DNA of 49,646 nucleotides from Kitasatospora sp. Root107 (lineage in GTDB: Bacteria > Actinomycetota > Actinomycetes > Streptomycetales > Streptomycetaceae). How positions within the stretch are numbered: position 1 is the stretch's first letter; each line of letters opens with the position of its first letter. The stretch spans positions 45,586 through 95,231 of the forward strand of contig NZ_LMCT01000016.1 in the NCBI RefSeq assembly GCF_001424875.1. Direction: 5' to 3'. Position numbers and translations under genes: made by a program. Of the stretch, positions 15,901 through 24,162 are shown piece by piece. The notes under the pieces were generated by a model. That model was not told where the DNA came from. It saw only the letters and a program-made list of their open reading frames with translations, and did not search any database.

Positions 15901-18900
15901 AGGACCGCGACCACGGTTCCTCGTGTGGCCGGACCGTCGGCCCTGCTCGTAGCCGAGAGCACGGGCCTGGTGTACCGGTGCGAACTCGACGGCTCCGATC
16001 GCGTCGTCCTCAGCATCATCGGGCCCGCTGCGGCGAGGACGATCGTCGGCCTCTCCGATTCCCCGTACGAGTGCGCGTCACTCGGCGACCAGGACGATCT
16101 CGTCCAGGTATGGGAGATGTCTGTCGCACCGAGGCGGGCGGCACCGCACGACCGCACCGGCCAGGACACGGGCCGGATCGTCGCAGACCGGTACCGCCTG
16201 GTTCGGCAGATCGGCCGGGGCGGGGCGGGGGAGGTATGGAAGGCGGTGGACGAGCTGGGCGGTTCGGCGGTCGTCGTCAAACTGTTCGACCGTTCCCGCG
16301 GGGGGCGCGACAGTCGGCGGCTTTCGCGCTTCCTCAGTCAGGCCGAGACGGTTCGCGGGCTGCGGCACCGAGGGATCACCACCGTGCGTGACGCCGGTGT
16401 CGAGGACGACACGGGTTACCTCGTACTGGACCTCATCGACGGCCCGGACCTCCGGGGCGTCCTGGCGGGCGGACGACTGCCCCTGAGCCGCGCGGTGGCG
16501 GTCGCGCGCAGGGTGGCAGAGGCGTTGGACTACCTGCACGATCACGGCGTCGTCCACCACGACATCAAGCCCGCCAATATCCTGATCCCGGCAGCGGGCG
16601 AGGCCGTGCTCTGCGACTACGGCTTCGACTGGGCAGGCCCAAGGTGGAGTGGGTCCGACACGACCAGCGTCGAGATCAGCCGTGAGCTGGTGACGCCTCG
16701 TTACATGTCGCCGGAGCAGGCTGGTGGCGCCGTGGCGGGCCCCACCAGCGACCTGTACTCGCTCGGCTGCGTGCTGTACGAGATGCTGACCGGTGCACCG
16801 CCGTTCACCGACCGGTCGGAAGCACTGCTGACAAGTCGTCATATCGACACGGCTCCGGCGTTCCCGCAGCAGATCGAGCCCGAGGTGCCGCAGGCGCTGG
16901 ACGTGCTTGTCCGTGAGCTGCTGCAGAAGGACCCCGACCTGCGACCGCAGACCGCGGCCGAAGTCGCCCGGCGGCTCGCCTCACCGGGGGTGCTGCGCCG
17001 CCCCGACCGTCCGGCTGAGTCGGAATCGGAGTCGCCGCTGAGGTTCACGGTGCTCGGGCCGGTGCGCGCCTGGCGCGGAGAGGACCCCGTCGAACTGAGC
17101 CCCCGGCAGCTCGCGGTCCTTGCGGTGCTGATCCTGAACCACGGCCGCCCGGTCACCACGTCGGAGCTGGTCGACGCAGTCTGGCAGCGCGCACCTCGGT
17201 CGGCCGCCGAAGAGCTGGGGACGTACCTCCGACAGATTCGGCGCGCCCTGAATGCAGGATCCGCGGAGCCGGACGTGCTGGTGTCCGGGAACGACGGCCA
17301 TACCCTTCGCGTCGGTGCAGGGGCGGTGGACGTGGTGCTGTTCGAGGACCAGCTCCACCGTGCCGACGAGGACCTTCGGAACGACGACCCGCGCGCTGCC
17401 CTGCGGCACGTGCGGGACGCACTCGCCGTATGGAAGGGCAGGCCGCTGGAAGACGTGCCCGGACCGTTCGCGTCGGCGCAGCGGGCCCGTCTGCAGGAGC
17501 GCCACCTGGACGCGCAAGAGGTTTGGTTCGAGGCGGAGTTGTGGCTCGGGCAGGCTGCGGAACTTGTGGCCGAGCTGCAGGAACTCACGTTTGAGTACCC
17601 ACTGCGGGAGCGGCTCCGGGCCTTCCTGATGCTCGCGCTCTATCGCTCCGGCCGGTCGGCCGAGGCGGTGGACGTCTACATCGACACGCAACGCGTTCTC
17701 CGCGAGGAACACGGCCGCCGGCCGGGCGCGGAGCTCGCGGACCTGTACGGCCGGATTCTCGCCCAGGATCCCGGCCTGCTGCTGCCCGGCCAGGGCCCGC
17801 GCTTCTTGATCCTGGGCCCGCTCAAGGCGTGGCGTGACGAGCCCCTGTCCCTCGGGCCACCCCAGCAGCAGGCGGTCCTCGCGATCCTCCTGCTGAACGC
17901 CGGGCGGACGGTGACCGTGCAGACTCTGGTCGACGGAATCTGGGGTGATCGACCGCCGCAGGCCGTCGCAGCAGTGCGAACCTACGTGTCGCGCCTTCGC
18001 GCGGTCATCGATCCTTCCCACCGCGTGCGGCAGCCGCATCAGGTCCTGATGTCCGTTGCCGACGGCTACGCGCTGATGGTGCCGCCCGCTTCGATCGACC
18101 TGTCCGAGTTCGACAGTCGGATGGCCGAGGCCACCTCCGCGCGAGCGGCAGGAGCGCTCGACAGGGCGTACGAACTCCTGTTGTCCGCCCTGTCGTTGTG
18201 GCAGGGCACTCCGCTCGCCGGTATTCCGGGACCGTATGCCGAGAGGCGGCGTGCAGAGCTCGCCGAACGGCGGATCGCGGCCTTGGAAGTGCTGCACACG
18301 GTGGCGCTGGACCTCGGCCGGCATGAGGAGAGCGCGGGGGAGCTGGCTCTGCTCGCAGCCGACCACCCGCTGCGGGAGCGGCTGCGCGCGCTCCAGATGC
18401 TCGCCCTGCACCGATGCCGGAGGTCAGCAGAGGCGCGCAACGTATACCGGGGCGCACGGCAACTGCTGGTCGAGGAGCTCGGAGTCGAACCCGGCCCGGT
18501 GCTCACCGCCCTGTACCGTCGGATCGACGCCGACGACCCTGACCTCCTGCACGGCAGTGTGGATGACCTGTTCGAACGGCTGACTGCCGTCGAGCCTGTG
18601 CAACCCCCGACGGGCGGAAGGCTCCCGCTCGTTCTGGACAAAATTGCGCTGCCCGACGGCTTCGAATTCCCTGAGCTGGGTGTCGCCTTCGGCATCGACG
18701 ACACCGACCTCGCGCCGGTGTTCATCGACTTCGAGACCGACCCGCTGCTCATCGTCCTCGGTGAGAGCGAGTCGGGTAAGACCGCGTTGCTGCGGTTGCT
18801 GATCGAGAAGATCACCCAGCGGTACGCCCCGGACCAGGCCGGCATCGTGGTCGGCGACTACCGCCGCTCACTGCTCGGCGTGGTGCCGACGGCGTACCTG

Positions 18901-19410
18901 ATGGACTACGCGGCATCGGCGCCGCGGCTCGCAGAGATCGCGGAGACGGTGCGCGGTGCCTGCGAGCAACGGCTGCCCGGCCCGGACGTCACGCCGGAGC
19001 AGCTGCGCAACCGCAGCTGGTACACCGGTAAGGACATGTTCGTGATCGTGGACGACTACGAGCTGGTCGCCACCTCCTCGGGCAACCCGCTGGCGCCACT
19101 GGCCGAATATCTGCCGTTCGCCCGCGACCTCGGCCTGCGCATCATCATCGCGCGCAACTCCAACGGTGCCGGCCGCGCCATGTACGAGCCGATCATGCAG
19201 CGCATGAAGGAGCTCGGCGGTCAGGGTGTGCTGCTCTCCGGTGATGAGCAGGAGGGCGAACTGCTCCATGGCGTCCGCCTGCAGCCGCTACCGCCAGGCC
19301 GGGGCATCTACGTATCGCACAGGCACCGGAGCGGGACACTGGTCCAGACCGCCTTGCTGCCGCCGTCCGGCCCGCTGGCTATCGAGGCTGCGCCCAGTCC
19401 GCCCGGCTGA
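12996..19410 (+). CDS. Giant fused protein: SAV_2336/vWA - NTPase - beta-propeller - Ser/Thr kinase - SARP/BTAD x2 - EccC-type ATPase; apparent frameshift
   Basis: About 2,137 residues if a +1 frameshift near 13,190-13,205 is corrected. The GTG start at 12996 gives an N-terminus with LADVLWISRL, which then loses good codon usage; from about 13,201 the +1 frame carries the rest. Order of modules: SAV_2336/vWA-like region to about 14,700 with DTGAT in place of a DxSxS MIDAS (13,537-13,551) and LVLTDGVG; NB-ARC/NACHT-like NTPase 14,797-15,400 with GLGKRR (no Ser/Thr after Lys) and LIVIDGL; WD40-like blades 15,460-16,130; Ser/Thr kinase 16,177-16,990 with GRGGAGEVW, VVVKLF, HHDIKPAN and DYG for DFG; SARP/BTAD units 17,041-17,780 and 17,800-18,550; FtsK/EccC D3-like ATPase 18,600-19,390 with GESESGKT and VIVDDYE plus RLPGPDVTPEQLRNRSW. 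Last gene of the conflict operon. Likely a multi-input sensor/effector; the function is inferred. Confidence 0.78.
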
Positions 19411-19462
19411 GCCGCGTCCCCACGCCGCCTGGCCCGGGCCGGGGAATACGGCGGGCAGTCCG

Positions 19463-20014
19463 TCAGTCCGCGACCAGTTGGAAGGCCAGCCGCCCGAACC
19501 GCACCTGGTCGCCGGACCGCACCAATACGGCCCCCGCCACCCGCAGCCCGTTGACGTACGTCCCGTTGCTGGACCCGAGGTCCTGGAGCACCCAGCCCTC
19601 CGGCTCCCGCCGCAGCTCCGCGTGGAAGCGCGACACCGAGGCGTCACCGAGCCGAAGGCCCGAGCCGATCTGCCGGCCGATCACCAGCCGCCCGGCACCC
19701 GGGCCCGGCAGTCGCAGGCCGGGCAACTGCTCGGTCTCCCAGGTCCGCGCCATCCGGACCTTGAACGCCGACAGCCAGGCCACCCCGCGCAACAGCGCCC
19801 GGGCGAACCGTCCGTACGAGTGCAGGTCGGCCACCACCGTGGCCAGTTCGGCCCGGCTCCTGGCGGTGAGGACCAGCTCCATCCGCCGCACGAACGTGTC
19901 GTGGGAGAGCTGCCCGTTGCCGACACCCTCCCGGAGCACATCCAGCACCTGGTCGCGGTCGGCCTGCGACGGTCTGGCCGCCAGCTGGGCGGTGCGGAAC
20001 TCTGGAGCGGTCAT
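19463..20014 (-). CDS. DUF1707 - FHA domain protein
   Basis: 183 residues. Residues about 14-65 (PSQADRDQVLDVLREGVGNGQLSHDTF) form a DUF1707/SHOCT-like domain. Residues about 100-183 form a forkhead-associated domain with RLVIGRQ, the phospho-Thr-binding SRFHAEL and the closing LGSSNGTYVNG. The FHA core residues Gly-Arg, Ser-x-x-His and Asn-Gly are intact, so it should bind phosphothreonine peptides. It is convergent with the giant kinase-containing gene 52 bases away, a plausible but unproven partner. No membrane segment is clear; the AWLSAFKVRMA stretch is short. No good ribosome site precedes the ATG at 20014. Confidence 0.88.
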   Translation of the reverse strand: MTAPEFRTAQLAARPSQADRDQVLDVLREGVGNGQLSHDTFVRRMELVLTARSRAELATVVADLHSYGRFARALLRGVAWLSAFKVRMARTWETEQLPGLRLPGPGAGRLVIGRQIGSGLRLGDASVSRFHAELRREPEGWVLQDLGSSNGTYVNGLRVAGAVLVRSGDQVRFGRLAFQLVAD

Positions 20015-20310
20015 GGTCAGATTGTCGACGCCCCGGCCCCGGGCTGTCCAGAATCGGGACCTCCACCCCGTCCCCGTCGGCCGGGTGGTGACGGAAGGTC
20101 AGTCCGCACGCCCCCGCAGCAGCAGCGGGACAACCTCCAGCTGAGGTGAGCCGCCAAGTCCCGGGGGTGACTTCCCGACGTGCCGTGAGTTCGGGTCCGA
20201 AATTTCCCCCGGGGCAGGGAACCCCGCCCTACCTGCGGGGAACGGCCGCTGCCTAGGTTTCCACACGCAACAACTCCTGTTACCGGAACGCGAGTCGACG
20301 AGGGGGAAGT
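20015..20310. promoter_or_regulatory. Divergent intergenic region between the FHA gene and the hydrazine-cluster operon
   Basis: 296 bases without a gene. Long inverted arms CCCGGGGG and CCCCCGGG lie at about 20,160-20,168 and 20,206-20,214, enclosing a stem-prone region. A second short hairpin (CCCCGC ... GCGGGG) falls at about 20,222-20,241. The ribosome site GAGGGGGAAG precedes the GTG at 20311. The main promoter of the biosynthetic operon should be here, but no clear -35/-10 pair was recognised. Confidence 0.45.
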
Positions 20311-21594
20311 GTGGCTGACCTAGAGACGGGCGTGCTGGCGATCGGTGCCGGCCCGGCGAACCTGGCACTGGCGGCGGCGATCGAGGAGTGCGGATCGACC
20401 GAACTGGCCGAGCGCACCCTGCTGCTGGAGCAGGCCCCGGACATCAAGTGGCAGCGTGACCTGCTGATGCCGTGGGCGCGCAGCCAGGTGTCCTTCCTGA
20501 AGGACCTGGTGACCCTGCGGGACCCGCGCAGCCGGTTCTCGTTCCTCAACTTCCTGCACCAGAACGGCAGGTTGGACCAGTTCATCAACCTGGGCACGTT
20601 CCATCCGCACCGCTGGGAGTTCTCCGACTACCTGCAGTGGGTGGCCGCCTCGCTGGAGAAGGTGCAGATCCGCTACGACGCCAAGGCCACCGCCACCGAG
20701 CCGGTGTACGACGGGAAGGGCCGGCTGACCGGTTGGCAGGTGACGCTGGCCGACGGCGACACCATCCGCTGCCGGGACCTGGTGATCGGCGCCGGCCGGG
20801 ACGCGCACGTCCCGCCGGTCTTCGCCGGTCTGCCCGCCGACAAGGTGATCCACAGCGCCCGCTTCCGCAGCCGGATATCCGCCGTGGAGAAGGACGCCCC
20901 GCTGCGCGCCGTGGTGATCGGCGGAGCGCAGAGCGCCGCCGAGATGTTCATGGCGGTGTACGAGAACCTGCCGAACTCCACTGTCACCATGCTGGTCCGC
21001 TCGATCGGTCTGCAGAACTACCAGAGCAGCAAGTTCATCAACGAGCTGTTCTACCCGTCCTTCGTCGGCGAGTTCTTCGACGCCCCGGCCGAGATGCGCG
21101 CGCAGGTGCTGGACGAGATGCGGCTGACCAACTACGCGGGCCTGGCCCCGCCGTTCCTGGAAGAGCTGTACCTGATGCTGTACCGGGAGAAGATGATCGG
21201 CACCGGCCGCGCCGAGGTGCAGGCGATGACCGAGGTGGTCGCCGCCCGCGAGGAGGACGGCGAGGTGGTGCTCGACCTGCGCGACCGACGCACCGAGAAG
21301 GTCACCGAGTACCGCTGCGACCTGGTGCTGCTCGGCACCGGCTACGACAGTCGGATGCCCGCTCTGGTCCGGGAGTTGACCGCGAAGGCGGGCGTGTCGG
21401 AGGTCAACGTCAGCCGCAACTACCGGGTCGACCTGGGCGAGACCGCAGGCGGCGCGCTCTACCTGCAGGGCGTCAACGAGGCCACCCATGGCATCGCCGA
21501 CTCCCTGATCAGCGTGCTCGCCCACCGGGCCCGCGACATCTCCGGCGAGCTGCTCGCCCGGCACACCGCCCTCGCCGATCAGGGAAGTCAGTGA
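20311..21594 (+). CDS. L-lysine/L-ornithine N-monooxygenase (SidA/IucD family)
   Basis: 427 residues. The FAD motif is GAGPANLALA (12-21), the NADPH motif VVIGGAQSAAE (201-211) and the C-terminal family signature EATHGIADSLISVLA (about 390-404). The length matches microbial N-hydroxylating monooxygenases. It converts the side-chain amine of lysine or ornithine to a hydroxylamine using NADPH and oxygen. In pathways such as s56-p1 and triacsin the N6-hydroxylysine product is then joined to an amino acid by a cupin/MetRS-like synthetase to make an N-N bond. Here the MetRS-like gene starts within its stop codon (TGATG), strongly supporting that role over siderophore synthesis. Start GTG at 20311 with a GAGGGGGAAG ribosome site. 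First gene of an operon of overlapping genes. Confidence 0.93.
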   Translation: MADLETGVLAIGAGPANLALAAAIEECGSTELAERTLLLEQAPDIKWQRDLLMPWARSQVSFLKDLVTLRDPRSRFSFLNFLHQNGRLDQFINLGTFHPHRWEFSDYLQWVAASLEKVQIRYDAKATATEPVYDGKGRLTGWQVTLADGDTIRCRDLVIGAGRDAHVPPVFAGLPADKVIHSARFRSRISAVEKDAPLRAVVIGGAQSAAEMFMAVYENLPNSTVTMLVRSIGLQNYQSSKFINELFYPSFVGEFFDAPAEMRAQVLDEMRLTNYAGLAPPFLEELYLMLYREKMIGTGRAEVQAMTEVVAAREEDGEVVLDLRDRRTEKVTEYRCDLVLLGTGYDSRMPALVRELTAKAGVSEVNVSRNYRVDLGETAGGALYLQGVNEATHGIADSLISVLAHRARDISGELLARHTALADQGSQ

Positions 21595-23107
21595 TGGGCC
21601 GGCTGCTGATCGTCGCTCCCGGCCCCACCGCCAACGGGGACCTCCATCTCGGCCACCTGGCCGGGCCGTTCCTCTCCGCCGACGTGTGCGCCCGGTACGC
21701 CCGCGCGAGCGGCCGGGACACCCTGTTCGGCACCGGCGTGCACTTCACCCAGAACTACATCGTCACCACCGCCCGCCGCCTCGGCGAGCAGCCCGAGCAG
21801 CTGCGGCTGCGCGCCGCCGAGCAGGTCGAGGCCACCCTCGCCGCGGCCGGCATCGAACCGGACGGCTTCGTCCGGTTCGACGAGCGGTACGTGAAGACCG
21901 TCCGACGGTTCTTCGAACGGCTGCACGCCGAGGGGCAGTTGAGACTCCGGCCGATGACCTTCCCGTACCTGCCGGCCACCGGGGAGTTCCTCACCGACGC
22001 CTACGTGAGCGGCAGCTGCCCGGTCTGTCTGGGCGAGGGCTGCGCCGGGCTGTGCGAGAACTGCGGGCACTGGATCGCCTCCGGCGAGCTGATCGGCCCG
22101 ACGTCCACCCAGCACCCGGAGCTGGCGGTGGAGTTGCGCGAGCGCGAGGTGCTGGTGCTGCCGCTGGAGGAGCACCGGGCCGCGCTGGCCGCGTACTTCG
22201 ATCGGCTCGCACCCACCATGCGGCCCCGACTGGCCCAGCTGGTCGAGGAGTTGATGGCCGCCCCGCTGCCCGACTACCCGATCACGCTGCCGATCGACTG
22301 GGGTATCCCCGCGCCGTTCGCCGAGACCCCGGGCCAGGTGCTGTACTCCGACACCGAGACCATCGCCTGGAGCCTGCACGCCATCGCGCTGGCCGCCGAG
22401 GCCCGCGGCGAGGTGCCCGGCGACCACGAGCGGTACTGGACCGCCCAGGCCGCGCCCGAAGTGGTGTACTTCTTCGGCTCCGACGCCAGCTTCGCCTTCG
22501 CACTGGCCGGCACCGCGATGCTGCTCGCCCTCGGCGGGTTGGCGCTGCCCGCGCACTTCGTCACCAACGAGTTCTACGAGCTGGACAGTGACAAGTTCTC
22601 CACCAGCCGCGGCCACGTGGTGACGGGCCGCGCGACCTGATCCGCTACTACCTGGCCGCCACCGCCCCCGACTGCCAGCGCACCAACTTCACCCGCGCCT
22701 CGATGGACCAGGTCTGCCAACAGCGCCTGGTCGAGCCGTGGAACCGGGTCGCCGAGAAGGCCGAGCAGTTCGTGGGCCTCGGCGAGCTGCCGGTCAGCGA
22801 ACGCTCCCGGCAGGCCGGGAAGCTGATGGTGGAGCGGTTCGCCGCGTCGTTCGGCCCGCGCCGGTTCAGCCTCACCGGCGCCGCCTTCACCCTCACCGAG
22901 CAGCTCGGTCGGCTCGACCGCCGGCAGGTGACCGCGCGCGACGCCGGTGACTTCTGGCACGAGCTGGACCTCTTCCTGCGCTGCGCCGCCCCGCTGCTGG
23001 TCGACCTGGCCGCCGCGGGCCTGGTCGAGACGGCGATCCCGGCCGAACCGCAGGCCCGTTCCGTCCGCCCGCGGCCACTGTCCAGGCTCACCGGCGGCGG
23101 ACGGTGA
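21594..23107 (+). CDS. Methionyl-tRNA-synthetase-like hydrazine-synthetase module; apparent frameshift near 22,630
   Basis: Class I tRNA-synthetase fold of MetRS type: HLGH (residues 18-21, the HIGH motif), a zinc-knuckle region with Cys142, 145, 150, 155 and 158, and KFSTSRG (334-340, the KMSKS loop). The first frame ends at 22640. The expected continuation, DLIRYYLAATAPD through an anticodon-domain-like C-terminus, lies in another frame to 23107. Removing one GC from the CGCGCG run at about 22,628-22,635 restores a continuous reading frame of about 500 residues. Proteins of this type (Spb40, Tri28) activate an amino acid and condense it with N6-hydroxylysine, but carry an N-terminal cupin that is absent here; a lone cupin is at 33,136. 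Either a sequencing error or a real mutation; a housekeeping MetRS is unlikely given the context. Confidence 0.82.
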
Positions 23108-24162
23108 CCAGTAACACCGCCGCGCACGTGGTGGTGGTCGGCGCCGGGGTCACCGGACTGCTCACCGCCGTCGCCTGCGCCCGGGCCGGACACCGGGTCA
23201 CCGTGCTGGAGCGTGGCCCGGTCCCCAACCCCGACGCCACCTCGTACGACCAGTACCGGACGTTCCGTGCCCTACTGCCCGGCGATCCGGGCGGCACCGC
23301 CGACCGGCTTGCCGCGCTCCGGCACTGGCAGGAGCTGGAGACCGTGTTCGGCGCCGCGCTGTACCGCCGGATCGGGACGGTCACCGCCTGGCCCGAGCAC
23401 CGGCTCGCCGGGATCGTGGCGGAGGCGCGCCGGGCCGGGGTGGCGGTGCAGCGGCTGACCGCTGGGCAGCTGCCCCGGCTCGGCCTGCCGCCGGGCACGG
23501 GGGCGGTGCTGGAGCGCCCCAGCGGGGTCCTGCTCGCCGACCGGGTGCTGCGGGCCGCCGCCCGCTGGCTGGCGATGCGGCCCGGCGTGGCGCTGCGACC
23601 GTACTGCCGGGTCACCGCGGTTCTCCCGGACTCCGGGCGGATCGTGCTGGCCGGCGGCGAGGTGGTCCGCGGGAACGCCGCCCTGCTCTGCGCCGGGCCG
23701 TGGACCCGGGAGTTGACGGACCATCAGGTGACGCTGTACCGGCAGACCATTCTCTACCTGCGCACGCCCGCACCGGACGCGGAGTGGTGGCAGGACGCGC
23801 CCGCCGCGGGCGGCCTGGGCCGCGAAGGGCGCGGCTGGGTGGTGCCACCCGGCGCGGGCGCCCTGCTCAAGCTCAGCTCGGACACCGTGTGCCGGCCCGC
23901 CGAGCACACCGACAGCACCGGCGAGGACCAACAGCCGTACGTCGACCGGTTGGTCGATGAGGGCGTGCTGCTCGGTCAAGGCCGCTACCCGCCGGCGGCC
24001 GTCCGGGTCTGCCACTACACCGCGGACGCCGCCACCGGCGGTCCGCTGCTGGACCGGGTCACCCCGGGACTGTGGGTCCGCGCCGCCTGTGGTGGCAGCG
24101 GCTTCTCCACCGCGCCCCTGGTCGCGGAACGCATCGCCACGGCAGTGAAGGAGGCGGCATGA
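23104..24162 (+). CDS. DAO-type FAD-dependent amino acid / hydrazine oxidase
   Basis: 352 residues. The N-terminal dinucleotide-binding motif GAGVTGLLTAVACARAGHRVTV is followed by an acidic ERGP. The C-terminal AACGGSGFSTAPLVAERIA is the FAD-pyrophosphate motif of the DAO/glycine oxidase/sarcosine oxidase family. In hydrazinoacetate-forming pathways a DAO-like enzyme cleaves the lysine-derived C-N bond after N-N bond formation, releasing a short hydrazino acid and a semialdehyde; that role is the best guess here. The GTG start overlaps the previous stop (GTGA), and its own stop overlaps the next start (ATGA). Length is normal and no residue is obviously lost. Confidence 0.86.
   Translation: MTSNTAAHVVVVGAGVTGLLTAVACARAGHRVTVLERGPVPNPDATSYDQYRTFRALLPGDPGGTADRLAALRHWQELETVFGAALYRRIGTVTAWPEHRLAGIVAEARRAGVAVQRLTAGQLPRLGLPPGTGAVLERPSGVLLADRVLRAAARWLAMRPGVALRPYCRVTAVLPDSGRIVLAGGEVVRGNAALLCAGPWTRELTDHQVTLYRQTILYLRTPAPDAEWWQDAPAAGGLGREGRGWVVPPGAGALLKLSSDTVCRPAEHTDSTGEDQQPYVDRLVDEGVLLGQGRYPPAAVRVCHYTADAATGGPLLDRVTPGLWVRAACGGSGFSTAPLVAERIATAVKEAA

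Noticed and set aside
12996..20014. A type VII secretion locus
   Set aside because: Only the EccC D3-like domain is present, fused into another protein. No WXG100, EccB, EccD, EccE or mycosin gene was found around it.
20472..21593. Long open frame overlapping the N-hydroxylase in another frame and running into the MetRS-like gene
   Set aside because: It is the out-of-frame extension of the MetRS-like gene in GC-rich DNA. The region already encodes a clear SidA-type monooxygenase, and the ATG at 21594 overlaps its stop.
20311..21594. Siderophore or piperazate pathway as the role of the N-hydroxylase
   Set aside because: No siderophore synthetase, NRPS, ferric transporter or KtzT-like haem protein is present, while MetRS-like and DAO-type genes follow directly with overlapping starts.
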